Shown here one piece after another: positions 1-9,693 of a stretch of 42,184 nt of DNA; the first letter of the stretch is position 1; every line of letters starts with the position of its first letter. The notes beneath the pieces were generated by a model. The model did not search any database, was not told where the DNA came from, and saw only the letters and a program-made list of their open reading frames with translations. Where the stretch lies: positions 1-42,184 of the forward strand of contig JBCDKT010000034.1 in NCBI GenBank assembly GCA_038746285.1. The letters are read 5' to 3'. The position numbers and the translations under genes were made by a program. The DNA is from Bacteroidota bacterium (GTDB taxonomy: Bacteria > Bacteroidota > Rhodothermia > Rhodothermales > JANQRZ01).

Positions 1-369
1 CACGACGCGGGGTCCCTGCTTGAGCAAGTACGGCAAGTGCCAAAACTGCGAAGCGTACGGTCCTTCGAGGATGCCCGGGTAGTTGGTGCCGAAGACGTAG
101 GTGAGCGGGGTGAACTGCGTGCCGTTGTTGGTGTCGACGCGTGACTTGAGGCAGAAGAAGAGGTCGTCGCCTTGGTTTTCCTGAACAAAGGCATCGATGA
201 GCGCGATCTCGTCGGCGAACAAGGTGCCATCAATAATTTGCGCAAAGGGCGCGTCGAGAGTCAGCGTGTTCAACAGCAGCTCCATCAATTCCAACGAAGA
301 GCACGCCGACGTTTGGAACTGCGGCAACGGCAAGTCGATCTTCTGGTCGATCTCGAGGAAGCGCGGCTG
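1..369 (-). CDS. unidentified protein, 3' end cut by the window edge
   Basis: Read on the minus strand, this stretch is open from just after an in-frame TAG (370-372) to the left edge. Its codon third positions are mostly G/C, as in neighbouring genes, especially over 1-215, where the product contains segments such as LTYVFGTNYPG and ASQFWHLPYLL. The start is uncertain. The only ATG seen in frame is at 285, yet the reading frame looks protein-like on both sides of the TAG, so this may be a broken gene rather than one starting at 285. I recognise no family. It follows the small exported protein at 440-1000 on the same strand and may be co-transcribed with it. A plus-strand reading over the same bases looks like a shadow. 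Confidence 0.42.
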
Positions 370-439
370 CTAGTCGGTGAGAAGGCGCACGCCCCTGTCA
401 GGTGGCGTGCCGCGGCGGAAGGGGTAGAAGGCAGGACCA

Positions 440-1000
440 TCAGCGCGGTGCCGTTCGCCAGAAGAGGTCGTTGTAGTCCGAGGCGCCGAAGCCCGCCCGG
501 ACCTGCGTGCCCCCGTAGGGGCTGTAGTAACCGTACGGGCTGGCATACCCGCCGAACGGACTCTGCTGCACCTGGAACTGGATCAGCGAGTTCTCGGTCG
601 GGCGGTACGCGATCTGCGCGTTGCGAATGAAGACCCGGGCCGGCGTGTCCTGCCCGAAGCCAAGCTGCTGCTGCAGGCCGTCCGAGCCGAACGGCGAGTG
701 GGCAACGCCCACGTCGACGCGCGCGGCGAGCCGGTTTGTCGGCTGGAATCGGAGGCTCGTCGTTAGCACGCCGAGGCCGAGGCTCTGGCCGCCGAAGCTC
801 GAGAACGACATCTCGTACGAGTTGCTGATCTTGAAGTGCTCCGGGTTGACGAGCGAGCCGAGCGAGAAGCCCGTCGGGGCCTGGTAGACCGCGACCGGGG
901 CCGCGCCGGTTTGCGGCAGGTCGGCGCGAAGCTGGGCGTGGGCGGGAGCGGCCAGGTAGAGCAGCGCCGCGAGGACGAGGACCGAGGAAGCGTAGCGCAT
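440..1000 (-). CDS. small exported barrel-like protein, function unknown
   Basis: The product has 186 residues. It starts with a clear signal peptide (basic MRY, hydrophobic core, cleavage after AHA near residue 22). The mature part has alternating hydrophobic/polar strands (for example LGLGVLTTSLRFQ and RLAARVDVGVAHS) and a Gly/Tyr/Pro-rich stretch near the C-terminus, suggesting a small outer-membrane or periplasmic beta protein. A longer open frame continues upstream, but the ATG at 1000 gives the proper signal peptide and lies about 18 nt from the likely transcription start of a strong promoter (1025-1053). No family is recognised. It is the last complete gene of the minus-strand series that includes the glyoxylate genes, though its own promoter suggests separate expression. 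Confidence 0.7.
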   Translation of the reverse strand: MRYASSVLVLAALLYLAAPAHAQLRADLPQTGAAPVAVYQAPTGFSLGSLVNPEHFKISNSYEMSFSSFGGQSLGLGVLTTSLRFQPTNRLAARVDVGVAHSPFGSDGLQQQLGFGQDTPARVFIRNAQIAYRPTENSLIQFQVQQSPFGGYASPYGYYSPYGGTQVRAGFGASDYNDLFWRTAPR

Positions 1001-1024
1001 CAGCGAAGCGATGGGGTTTGGGGC

Positions 1025-1053
1025 ATGATAGACCGCACAGCGGGATTTGTCAA
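1025..1053 (-). promoter_or_regulatory. sigma70-like promoter, near consensus
   Basis: On the minus strand a TTGACA box (1053-1048) is separated by exactly 17 bp from TATCAT (1030-1025). The predicted transcription start is near 1018, giving a leader of about 18 nt to the ATG at 1000. The same bases also fit TTG-N20-TAnn spacing of the Bacteroidota type, although the -7 box is not TAnnTTTG. Confidence 0.6.
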
Positions 1054-1107
1054 TAACGAACGCTGCCCGCCGAGGTTCTGGTATTTCTGCCTGCCCCATC
1101 GCAGGCG

Positions 1108-2277
1108 CTACGCGACGGCGGCACCGAGAGCCTGCTCGGCTGCGTCCAGCCCGCCGCTGCGGTCCAGGACGGCTTCGAGGGCGTCGACGCACAGCCGGAC
1201 GTTCTCGGGCCGGCAGGCGTAGCCCATCAGCCCGATCCGCCACACCTGCCCGGCGAGGGCGCCGAGGCCCGCGCCGATCTCGAGGTCGTACTCGTCGAGC
1301 AGCCGGCGGCGCACGGCGGCTTCGTCCACGCCCTCCGGCACGCGGACCATGTTGAGCTGCGGCGTCCGCTCCGCCTCGGGGACGACGTATTCCAGCCCGA
1401 GCGCTTCGAGGCCGGCCTTGAGTGCCTCGTGCGTCCGGCGGTGCCGCGCCCACGACGCCTCGATACCCTCCTCGCGCAGCATCAGAAGCGCCTCGTGGAG
1501 CGCGTAGACGCTGTTGACCGGCGCCGTGTGGTGGTAGGCCCGCGTCCGCCCTTCGCCCCAGTAGCCGACGACGAGCGAGAGGTCCATGAACCAGCTCTGC
1601 ACTGGCGTCTCGCGCTGCTGCACGCGCTCGACCACGCGCTCGGAGAACGTCACCGGCGAGAGGCCCGGCACGCACGAGAGGCACTTCTGTGTACCAGAGT
1701 AGACCGCGTCGAGGCCCCAGGCGTCGACCTCCAGCGGCGAGCCGGCGAGCGAGGTGACCGTGTCGGCGACGATGAGGCAGGCGTGCTCGCGCCCGATCCG
1801 CGCCAGCGTCTCGGCGTCTGAGAGCACCCCGGTCGAGGTCTCGGCGTGGACGAACATCAGCACCTCGGCGTCGGGATGGGCCTGTAGCGCGGCCTCGACT
1901 TTCTCTGGCGAGACGGCCCGGCCCCACGCGTCCTCGACGAGCACGACCTCGCCGCCTGCGCGCTCGGCCATCGCCTTCAGCCGCCCGCCGAAGACACCGT
2001 TCTGGCACACGACCGCCTTCGTCCCCGGCTCGACGAGGTTGGCGACGCAGCTCTCCATCCCAGTCGTCCCGGGTCCCGAGACGGGCATCGTGAGCGCGTT
2101 CTCGGTGCGGAAGGCGTACTGGAGGAGTTGCTTCGTCTCGTCCATCACGTCGATGAAGCGCGGGTCGAGGTGGCCGAGCGTAGGCCGGGCGAGGGCGGCG
2201 AGCACGCGGGGAGACACGTCGGACGGGCCAGGCCCCATGAGCGTGCGTTGGGGCGGGACGAAGGACTGGAGTTCCAT
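1108..2277 (-). CDS. alanine-glyoxylate / serine-pyruvate aminotransferase (class V)
   Basis: A 389-residue PLP-dependent class V aminotransferase of the AGXT/SPT type. It carries the N-terminal GPGPSDVSPRV motif, the cofactor loop SGPGTTGME (68-75), an Asp that holds the pyridine ring (AD at 171-172), and the Schiff-base lysine K198 in SGTQKCLS. Family members convert glyoxylate plus alanine or serine to glycine plus pyruvate or hydroxypyruvate. I chose the ATG at 2277 because the product then begins at the usual family start; an upstream extension is Pro/Ala-rich and unlikely. The gene follows isocitrate lyase by 80 nt on the same strand, so removal of glyoxylate made by AceA is a plausible role. 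A box resembling TAnnTTTG (TACCTTTC, 2349-2342) lies in the gap and may give it its own promoter. Confidence 0.88.
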   Translation of the reverse strand: MELQSFVPPQRTLMGPGPSDVSPRVLAALARPTLGHLDPRFIDVMDETKQLLQYAFRTENALTMPVSGPGTTGMESCVANLVEPGTKAVVCQNGVFGGRLKAMAERAGGEVVLVEDAWGRAVSPEKVEAALQAHPDAEVLMFVHAETSTGVLSDAETLARIGREHACLIVADTVTSLAGSPLEVDAWGLDAVYSGTQKCLSCVPGLSPVTFSERVVERVQQRETPVQSWFMDLSLVVGYWGEGRTRAYHHTAPVNSVYALHEALLMLREEGIEASWARHRRTHEALKAGLEALGLEYVVPEAERTPQLNMVRVPEGVDEAAVRRRLLDEYDLEIGAGLGALAGQVWRIGLMGYACRPENVRLCVDALEAVLDRSGGLDAAEQALGAAVA

Positions 2278-2357
2278 AGGGCGAGGCGGCTGAAACGGTG
2301 CAGGGGCGACGCGGTGCGCCGCCCCCACGGGTGTGATGCCGGAAAGGTAAGACCGGT

Positions 2358-3650
<1,293 letters not shown>

Positions 3651-3719
3651 GGGTTGTGAAGGTGAAGCGTTCGGAGGATGGAGGCAGGGGAGGAGCCTGC
3701 CCGTGCGTGTAGAAAGACG

Positions 3720-5444
3720 TCAGTGGCAGGTGCCGGTTTCCTTGACCCGGCGCTGCTGCTCGGCGTCGCCGACGCGGTCGGAGACGCAGGCGAGGAAGGG
3801 GCGCATCGTCTCCTCGGTGAAGACGAGCGACGCGTCGGCGGCGGCTTGGCGGTAGCGGTCGAGTTCTTTTCCGACGGCCTCGCTGGCCGCGCCGTTCATC
3901 GCCTCGCGGATCTCGCCGAGGATATTGTCCAACTCCTCCTCGAAGACTCGCCCAACGAGGTCGCGCGTGACCTGGGTGCCGCCGTCGAGCGTGATGCCGT
4001 GGTGGAGCCACTGCCACGTCTGGGCGCGCGAGATCTCGAGCGTCGCGAGGTCCTCCATCAGGTTGTCCCACGCCACGCAGCCGATGTCCTGGTTCCAGCC
4101 CTTCATGTAGGCGATCCCGACGCGGACGTTTGTGCGGAGGCCGTCCATCGTGCGCGGGCCGCCGCCCTCCGGGAGGAGGTCCGGCTGCATCTCGATGTCC
4201 GGGTCCACGCCGAGTTGGTTGCGCTTGCCGCCGAGCGCGTCGAGGAAGGGCTGCAGCGCGTGCTCGATAAAGTACGGGTGCGAGACCCAGCAGCCGTCGT
4301 GCCCGATGCCGGCCTCGAACTCCTTGTCGGCGACGACCTTCGCGGTCTGCTCGGCGCGGAGTTCGGGCGTGCGGCCGGGGGTGAACGCCGCCATCCCGCC
4401 CATCCCGAAGGCACCGTGCTTGTGGCAGACCTTGATGAGGCGCTTGGCGTAGTTCGACATCCACGGCCGGTTCATCCCGATTGAAGCCCGGTCGGCCATG
4501 ACGCGGTCGGCGTGCTCGCGGAGAACCTTTATGTCGGAGAAGATCTTGTCCCACCGGCCGCCGTTGAGGCCGGCGGCGTGGGTGCGGTACTCGTAGAGGA
4601 TCTCCTCCATCTGGAACGCCGCCGGCAGGGTCTCGATGAGGAACGTCGCCTTGACGGTCCCCTCGGGGAGGCCGAGGTGCTCCTCGGTGAGTGAGAAGAG
4701 GCGGTTCCACCAGCGCGCTTCGAGGTAGTGCTCGCACTTGGGGACGTAGTAGGTCGGCGTCTTGCCTTTGGCGATGAGCGTCTTGGCTGTGTGGACCATG
4801 CAGAGCGCGAAGTCGAGCAGGCCGCCCGAGACCGGCTCGCCGTCGACGCGGAGGTTCGACTCGTCGAGGTGGAGGCCGCGGACACGGACCATCAGGAGCG
4901 GCATGTCGTCCGGGTCGAGCGTGTACTCCTTGAGGACGTTGCCCTCGGCGTCGCGCTTGGCGAAGTGAAGCGTGCCCTCGGCCGCGCCGATGACGTTCTC
5001 TACCCCTTGCATGACGTTGGCCCACGAGGGCTTCATCGAGTCCTCGAAGTCGAGCATCGCGGCGTCGGCGCGGTGGCCGTCGGCGGTGCGGCTGAGCATG
5101 TTGATGACCATCTTTGGGTCCGAGACCGGCCCGGTGATCTCGACGCGGCGCGTGAGGAGGTCGTCAGGGAGGTCGGCCACCTGCCAGTCTCCGCGCGCCT
5201 CGGGGTGCTCGTCGGCGGGGAGGTAGCCGGGGAGCGCGCCGGCGTCCCACCGGGCCTGGCGCTCGCGGCGGGCGAAGAGGAGGCGCTGGCGCTCGCTCTC
5301 GAGCGCGCGGTGGAGCGCAGCGACTACTGGAAGCGCTTCCGAAGACAGCACACGTTCAGCCTGCGCGGTGTAGGCGGTATCGTTGATCGAGACGCCGTGC
5401 GTAAGGAGCCGGCTGGGCGTTGAGGTGAGCGGTTCGACGTTCAT
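3720..5444 (-). CDS. aceB: malate synthase, AceB type
   Basis: A 574-residue malate synthase of the A isoform, condensing glyoxylate with acetyl-CoA to malate. The family signature is present as HAAGLNGGRWDKIF (289-302). Other catalytic segments are MVRVRGLHL (185-193, with the conserved Arg), FLIETLPA (268-275) and, further on, GHDGCWVSHP. It is slightly longer than typical AceB (about 530 residues), mostly at the N-terminus. A GTG at 5489 would add 15 residues; I prefer the ATG at 5444. It is the first gene of the shunt operon aceB-aceA, followed by an aminotransferase that can use glyoxylate. An inverted repeat lies just upstream (5462-5496). Confidence 0.95.
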   Translation of the reverse strand: MNVEPLTSTPSRLLTHGVSINDTAYTAQAERVLSSEALPVVAALHRALESERQRLLFARRERQARWDAGALPGYLPADEHPEARGDWQVADLPDDLLTRRVEITGPVSDPKMVINMLSRTADGHRADAAMLDFEDSMKPSWANVMQGVENVIGAAEGTLHFAKRDAEGNVLKEYTLDPDDMPLLMVRVRGLHLDESNLRVDGEPVSGGLLDFALCMVHTAKTLIAKGKTPTYYVPKCEHYLEARWWNRLFSLTEEHLGLPEGTVKATFLIETLPAAFQMEEILYEYRTHAAGLNGGRWDKIFSDIKVLREHADRVMADRASIGMNRPWMSNYAKRLIKVCHKHGAFGMGGMAAFTPGRTPELRAEQTAKVVADKEFEAGIGHDGCWVSHPYFIEHALQPFLDALGGKRNQLGVDPDIEMQPDLLPEGGGPRTMDGLRTNVRVGIAYMKGWNQDIGCVAWDNLMEDLATLEISRAQTWQWLHHGITLDGGTQVTRDLVGRVFEEELDNILGEIREAMNGAASEAVGKELDRYRQAAADASLVFTEETMRPFLACVSDRVGDAEQQRRVKETGTCH

Positions 5445-5461
5445 GGGACTGGAGGTAGAGG

Positions 5462-5496
5462 GGAGATCGGAGCCGGGAGGATACGACACGATCTCC
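5462..5496 (-). promoter_or_regulatory. inverted repeat upstream of aceB
   Basis: GGAGATCG (5462-5469) and CGATCTCC (5489-5496) are perfect 8-bp inverted arms, 19 bp apart, 18 nt or more upstream of the aceB ATG. It could be an operator for a glyoxylate-shunt regulator or a leader hairpin; the sequence does not decide. Nothing else is recognised between 5445 and 5666 apart from GC-rich, weakly palindromic DNA. Confidence 0.35.
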
Positions 5497-5666
5497 AGGA
5501 CACCGTGGAAATATTTCGGCGCGCGCTGCTTCCCGCGTCTCGCGGTGCACGCCGACCGCGGAACGGTCGCCTCTGCGGGTATCCTGCCGGAGTCCCGCGC
5601 GCCCCGATACCCGGCCTCGATGGAACCGCGCGTTGACCGTCCGCGCGGCAGTAGCAGAGGCCGCGC

Positions 5667-6686
5667 CTACAGGTCGAGGTGGAGCGCGACGAAGTGCATC
5701 ACACCGAGACCGTAGGGTTCGAGCACGGCGGTGTAGTCGATCCGGGCGGCGATGTCGCCGAGCGGCTGGCGCACGGCGAACCCGGCGGCGGGCGAGGCAG
5801 CCTCGAAGGCTCCCGCCCCGAGCCGGTCCACGCCCGCGCGGATCCCGAACGGCTGGACGAGCCAGTACTCCCCGCCGAGGTGAAAGCGCGTATCGGTCAG
5901 GCCGACGGTCTCGTTCTCGGTAAAGACGGTCGGGATGCCGTTGAGCTCGCTCACGCGCTCGGTGCGCCGCTCGGCCGTCTGGAACTGCGTCTCGATCTCG
6001 GCGGTGATCGTGCCGCGCCCGCCGCCGAGGCGGTAGGCCCCGCCGAGGCGCACGCGGACCGGGAACTGGTCGGTCGTGGTCGTCCCGCCCGCGCCGAAGG
6101 CGTCGGACGTGTCCCACCGGTAGCGCCCGATGAGGTCGTCCACGGCGAGGCCGAGGGCGAGGTTCTCGGAGACCTGCGCCGCGAGCCCAAGCGAGAGCGC
6201 GATGCCCACCGCGGGGTCGACCGTGTCGAAGAGGTCGGCGTGGTAGAACCGCAGGCCGAGGCCGGCCGAGACGCGCTGGCTCACCTGGGCCCCGAAGGCG
6301 GCGAAGATGACGTACTCATTCGTCGAGAGGTCGTCGGTGTGGAAGCCGGAGTTGTCGCGCCCGTCGATGTTCTCGACGCCGGCCCGGATCACCCCGAGGG
6401 CCGCCCCGGCACGCGGCGGGAGCGGGAACGCGAACTGGAGGTACTGCAGGCTGCGGTCGAACGACAGGAAGCCCGCCGCCGCGTCGAGGCCCTGGCGCTG
6501 GACGCGCGGGGCGAGCGCGGGGTGGTAGTAGGGGCTGGACTCGGAAAACACGTCGGCCACGAGCCCGCCGCCCATCGCGATGCCGCGCGCGCCGAACCCG
6601 ATGCGTGCGTACGACCCGGCGTACTGCGCCGAGACCGGGGCCGCGGCGAGGAGCAGGAGGAGAATAGGGAGAAGACGTTTCGTCAT
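5667..6686 (-). CDS. PorV/PorQ-like outer-membrane beta-barrel protein
   Basis: A 339-residue exported protein with a signal peptide (MTKRLLPILLLLL... cut after VSA, about residue 20). The mature N-terminus, with an FGARGIAMGG segment and then repeated amphipathic strands, resembles PorV/PorQ and FadL-like barrels of Bacteroidota and relatives. Family members sit in the outer membrane, and some serve type IX secretion as shuttles or sorting partners. The ATG at 6686 is preferred: a longer open frame upstream runs through a dispersed inverted repeat (6727-6795), and that extension is repeat-encoded. It is the third gene of a minus-strand trio with a lipoprotein and a secreted protein with a T9SS-like C-terminus, which fits an export role. 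Specific assignment to PorQ is uncertain. Confidence 0.65.
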   Translation of the reverse strand: MTKRLLPILLLLLAAAPVSAQYAGSYARIGFGARGIAMGGGLVADVFSESSPYYHPALAPRVQRQGLDAAAGFLSFDRSLQYLQFAFPLPPRAGAALGVIRAGVENIDGRDNSGFHTDDLSTNEYVIFAAFGAQVSQRVSAGLGLRFYHADLFDTVDPAVGIALSLGLAAQVSENLALGLAVDDLIGRYRWDTSDAFGAGGTTTTDQFPVRVRLGGAYRLGGGRGTITAEIETQFQTAERRTERVSELNGIPTVFTENETVGLTDTRFHLGGEYWLVQPFGIRAGVDRLGAGAFEAASPAAGFAVRQPLGDIAARIDYTAVLEPYGLGVMHFVALHLDL

Positions 6687-6726
6687 GGCGTAGGCTGCGA
6701 GGTTGCTCGCCGCTACCGTCTCAGCA

Positions 6727-6795
6727 GTCATCTCCGCGCAGGCGGGGACCCACTGGGTTGCAATCCCTCTGGACTCCCGCCTGCGCGGGAGCGAC
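6727..6795. repeat. dispersed inverted repeat (CGCGCAGGCGGG family)
   Basis: Two arms of about 26 bp (6727-6752 and 6770-6795) are inverted copies with roughly three quarters identity. The shared core is CCGCGCAGGCGGG, beginning GTC and ending CCA, around a 17-bp centre. It resembles the widespread intergenic repeat whose translation reads like PAQAG...RLRGSD. It sits between the BNR protein and the PorV-like gene. A cut-off relative lies at 42119-42184. Confidence 0.6.
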
Positions 6796-6822
6796 GTCGT
6801 GTTTGTTTGGGAGCGCATCTCT

Positions 6823-8562
6823 TTATTCCAAAACCAGAATCTTACCCCGCAGCGACTCGCCGGCGGCGTCCACCTCGTAGAAGTAGACCCCGTTGGCGAC
6901 GCGGTTGCCGCTGTCGTCGAAGCCGTCCCACACCTGCTCGTTCGGCGTCGCGCTCGAGATCGTGCGGACGAGGTTCATGGCGAAGTCGAAGATGCGGATC
7001 CGCGCCGTCGGCCGGTCGTAGCGGATGCGGACGAACGTGTCGGCGTTCGGCGAGAAGGGGTTGGGGTAGGCGTAGGTCTCGACCTCGGGCGCGCGCTCGG
7101 TCGGCGCGGCGGGACTCGTGGGCACGTCGACGCGGAAGACGGTCCAGGTCACTCCCCCGTCCTCGCTCTTGAGCAGCCCGTCGCCGGTGCCGACCCACAG
7201 CGCGCTCGGCGTCGCGGCGACGGCGAACACGCGGGCGTCGCGGCTGACGAAGCGGCCCGGCACGTCGCGGTCGCGGAAGTCGCGGACGCTGCGCCACGTC
7301 CGGCCCTCGTCGTCGGAGATGAACAGCCCGTCGTCGCCCGCGGCGTAGACCGTGCCGGGCGTGCAGCCGGAGGTCGCACCGTCCGGGCAGAAGGCGAGGT
7401 CGTAGAACCGCCGCCCGCCGACGAGTACCGGCTCGAACGTCTCGCCGCCGTCCTTCGTCACGACGAGGGCAAAGCGCTCCGACGGCTCGCTCGCCCGCCA
7501 CACCGACAGCCACACTGGGTTGCGCGGGTTCTCCGGCGTCCCCACCGCGAACGTCTCGTCGCCGACCGGCTGCTCCTCAATCGCAATCACCCAGTCGCCC
7601 GGCAGCCCCTGGCTCGTCCCGTCGAAGCTGGTGCGCTGCCAGCCTCGCTCCACGAGCGTGTCGATGGGCACCGTCCCCGTCGTGTCGAAGACCACCAACT
7701 CGACGACATCCTCGGGCCGCGAGCGGTTGACCCCGGCAACGGTTCCGGCCCAGACCGTCCCGGTCTCGTCCACGAGGACCGAGAAGCCCAGGAAGTTGAG
7801 CGCCTCCTCGTTTTCGTTGACCTCGGGCGCGAGGGGGAAGAAGTAGGGCTGGGTCGGCGAAATCGCGTCGAGGGTATCGGGCGGGAGGACAATACGCTCG
7901 AAGGACGGGGCGTAGGCGTTCGAGTCCGGGAGGAGCGAGAGACGCCGGATGCCGCTGGCGAAGCCCGCCACCCACACGTCGCCCGTGGTAGGGTCGAAGT
8001 CGATGTCGAATGGCGGGCTCTGCTGCGGGACGATGACGGGCAGCGCTGGGAGTTGGGGCGCTAGAAAATCACACCCGAGGATCGGATTGAGCGCACCGGT
8101 CTCCAGCGCCTCGGGCGTGAGGGCGTTGCAGCCGTAGACCTGGAGCGTGTCCTCGGGCTGGTCGAGTTGGGGGAACTCGTAGGTCCAGGTCTGGCCGCCG
8201 TCTTCGGAGTGGGCGAACCCGGCGGCGCTCTGCGGGCGGCTTGCGATCGCCGGGTCCTGGAAGCCGAGGCCGACCCAGATGTTCGGCCCCTCGATGTCGA
8301 GCGAGTAGACGATCGCCGACGGCGCAATCGGCGGCGTCAGCACGTCGTCGTCGACCAGGAACCACGATGCGCCGCCGTCGGCGGTGAAGGTGAGCTGCTG
8401 CCCGGCCCAGAGCGTGTCGCCCTCGGCGTCGAGGTTGTCGACGATGTTGCGCTGCGGGCCGCTGACCGGCCGCAGGTCCTGCGCGCGCGCCGCGTCGAAC
8501 TGCGCGAGCGCCGGTGCGGCGACGGCCATCGAAAAGAGCAGGAGGAAGAGCGGCCGCGTCAT
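6823..8562 (-). CDS. secreted BNR/Asp-box protein with FlgD-like T9SS-type C-terminus
   Basis: A 579-residue exported protein with a signal peptide ending at ALA (about residue 20). The body has several sialidase-like Asp-box/BNR segments, for example FTADGGASW, SEDGGQTW, SDDEGRTW and SEDGGVTW, which suggest a beta-propeller. The last ~90 residues begin with the linker AYPNPFSPNAD and form an Ig-like fold of the FlgD/T9SS sorting type, with NGVYFYEVDA and a terminal basic/hydrophobic strand (GKILVLE). Such proteins are usually moved across the outer membrane by type IX secretion and anchored or released. No enzymatic residues are evident. The start overlaps the end of the upstream lipoprotein gene by ATGA, indicating translational coupling. 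Confidence 0.75.
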   Translation of the reverse strand: MTRPLFLLLFSMAVAAPALAQFDAARAQDLRPVSGPQRNIVDNLDAEGDTLWAGQQLTFTADGGASWFLVDDDVLTPPIAPSAIVYSLDIEGPNIWVGLGFQDPAIASRPQSAAGFAHSEDGGQTWTYEFPQLDQPEDTLQVYGCNALTPEALETGALNPILGCDFLAPQLPALPVIVPQQSPPFDIDFDPTTGDVWVAGFASGIRRLSLLPDSNAYAPSFERIVLPPDTLDAISPTQPYFFPLAPEVNENEEALNFLGFSVLVDETGTVWAGTVAGVNRSRPEDVVELVVFDTTGTVPIDTLVERGWQRTSFDGTSQGLPGDWVIAIEEQPVGDETFAVGTPENPRNPVWLSVWRASEPSERFALVVTKDGGETFEPVLVGGRRFYDLAFCPDGATSGCTPGTVYAAGDDGLFISDDEGRTWRSVRDFRDRDVPGRFVSRDARVFAVAATPSALWVGTGDGLLKSEDGGVTWTVFRVDVPTSPAAPTERAPEVETYAYPNPFSPNADTFVRIRYDRPTARIRIFDFAMNLVRTISSATPNEQVWDGFDDSGNRVANGVYFYEVDAAGESLRGKILVLE

Positions 8563-9347
8563 CCGGGGTCAGGGCTCGTGAGCGGTTCGAGGATCGTGAT
8601 CGTGAAGGGCACGTCGTCACTCACGAGCCCGTCGCGGTCGAAGGCGCGGAAGACGAAGGTCTGCGGCCCCGGCGTGGCCTCGGGCACGTCGAACGAGGCG
8701 GTGTAACGCCCGTCACCTGCCGTCTCGTCGCCGGACGTCTGCCCGTCGTCGAAGAGTTGGAAGATGGCCCCCGTGGCCCCGGTCACTTCCACGCGGGCGA
8801 TGTCCGAGAGCCCGTCGGGGTCGGAGACGACGGCAACGAGCACGAGCAGCCCCGGCGGCTGGAACTCTGCCGGCGCGTCGATGGCCTCGACAACCGGCGG
8901 CCCGAGGCCCCGGCCCGCGAGTTCGAACTGGCCGCGCACCTGGTTGCTCAGCAGCCCGTCGTCGTCCACGGCGTAGACGAGCAGCGAGTAGAGGCCGCGC
9001 TGCCCCCGCCCGAGCAGAAGCGGTGCCGTCGCCGCGTACCGTCCGTCGTCGCCGAGCGCGAGCGCGCCCGAGGCAATGGTCCCCTCGAACTGACCCTGGA
9101 CTGAGAACTGGACGCGGTCGACGGTCCCGTCGGGGTCGGCCGCGCGGACGCTGAGCGTGAGCTCGATGCCGGCCGAATCGCCGGAGACGAGGGCGTCGTC
9201 GAAGAAGACGCTGTCCGGGGAGAAGGCGAAGTCCGAGACCTCGGGGGGGCGCCCGCCGAGCGGCTGCGGGTCGGTGGCGGAATCGCAGCCGGCGAGCGCA
9301 AAAAGCGCGGCCAGCGACGCGCCGAGAAACAGACGGAGACCGTGCAT
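8559..9347 (-). CDS. lipoprotein with Ig-like repeats, function unknown
   Basis: A 262-residue predicted lipoprotein: the signal peptide ends in the lipobox LAGC with the lipidated cysteine at 21. After a short Pro-rich linker come two beta-sandwich-like domains with phrases typical of cadherin/Ig-type extracellular modules (ADPDGTVDRV, DDGRYAA, SDPDGLSDIARVEV, GDGRYTA). This suggests a surface or periplasmic adhesion-like or scaffold protein. It is the first gene of the trio with the BNR protein (4-nt overlap) and the PorV-like protein. A weak -7 box (TATCTTCC, 9390-9383) lies upstream. I recognise no enzyme motif. Confidence 0.7.
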   Translation of the reverse strand: MHGLRLFLGASLAALFALAGCDSATDPQPLGGRPPEVSDFAFSPDSVFFDDALVSGDSAGIELTLSVRAADPDGTVDRVQFSVQGQFEGTIASGALALGDDGRYAATAPLLLGRGQRGLYSLLVYAVDDDGLLSNQVRGQFELAGRGLGPPVVEAIDAPAEFQPPGLLVLVAVVSDPDGLSDIARVEVTGATGAIFQLFDDGQTSGDETAGDGRYTASFDVPEATPGPQTFVFRAFDRDGLVSDDVPFTITILEPLTSPDPG

Positions 9348-9544
9348 CGAGAGCAGAAGGTGGAGCCGCGAGCAGAGCGGCGGGAAGATAGCGTCTCTCG
9401 TAGCGAAAGGTCCGGGCGGCGCGGGGTCAGGTCGAAGAAGGTTGGACTAGAAACGGCTGCGAACCTACGAACGGCAGTGGCCTGGAACAAGCGCAGGGCC
9501 GGGGTTTTACCCTACCCCACAGACTGGGCACGGCCCTCATTTTC

Positions 9545-9658
9545 CTGTCAGCCTGAGCGAAGGTCCACAGGGGCTAGAGTCGAATGGGTCTCTACCGGCA
9601 CGTCACCAAAGACCTGTTCGACCGCGCTCGCTGGCGCTCGCTCCGCTCAGGGTGACAG
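9545..9658. repeat. dispersed inverted repeat (CCTGAGCG family)
   Basis: CTGTCAGCCTGAGCG at 9545-9559 and CGCTCAGGGTGACAG at 9644-9658 match as inverted arms in 14 of 15 positions, 84 bp apart. The arm resembles a dispersed intergenic element (GTCA...CTGAGCGAAG) seen in many Bacteroidota genomes. The 346-bp gap 9348-9693 between the lipoprotein and the M50 protease contains no gene I can support; this repeat and the lipoprotein promoter region fill it. Confidence 0.55.
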
Positions 9659-9693
9659 AGGGGAAACGGCGCGCCTCCCTTTTCATTGCCCGC

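Noticed and set aside
172-630. Plus-strand open frame at the left end
   Set aside because: It mirrors the minus-strand frames, which have better codon use, and its product is Arg-rich without motifs.
5667-6818. Longer version of the PorV-like protein starting at 6818
   Set aside because: The additional N-terminus is encoded by a dispersed inverted repeat, and the signal peptide starts at 6686.
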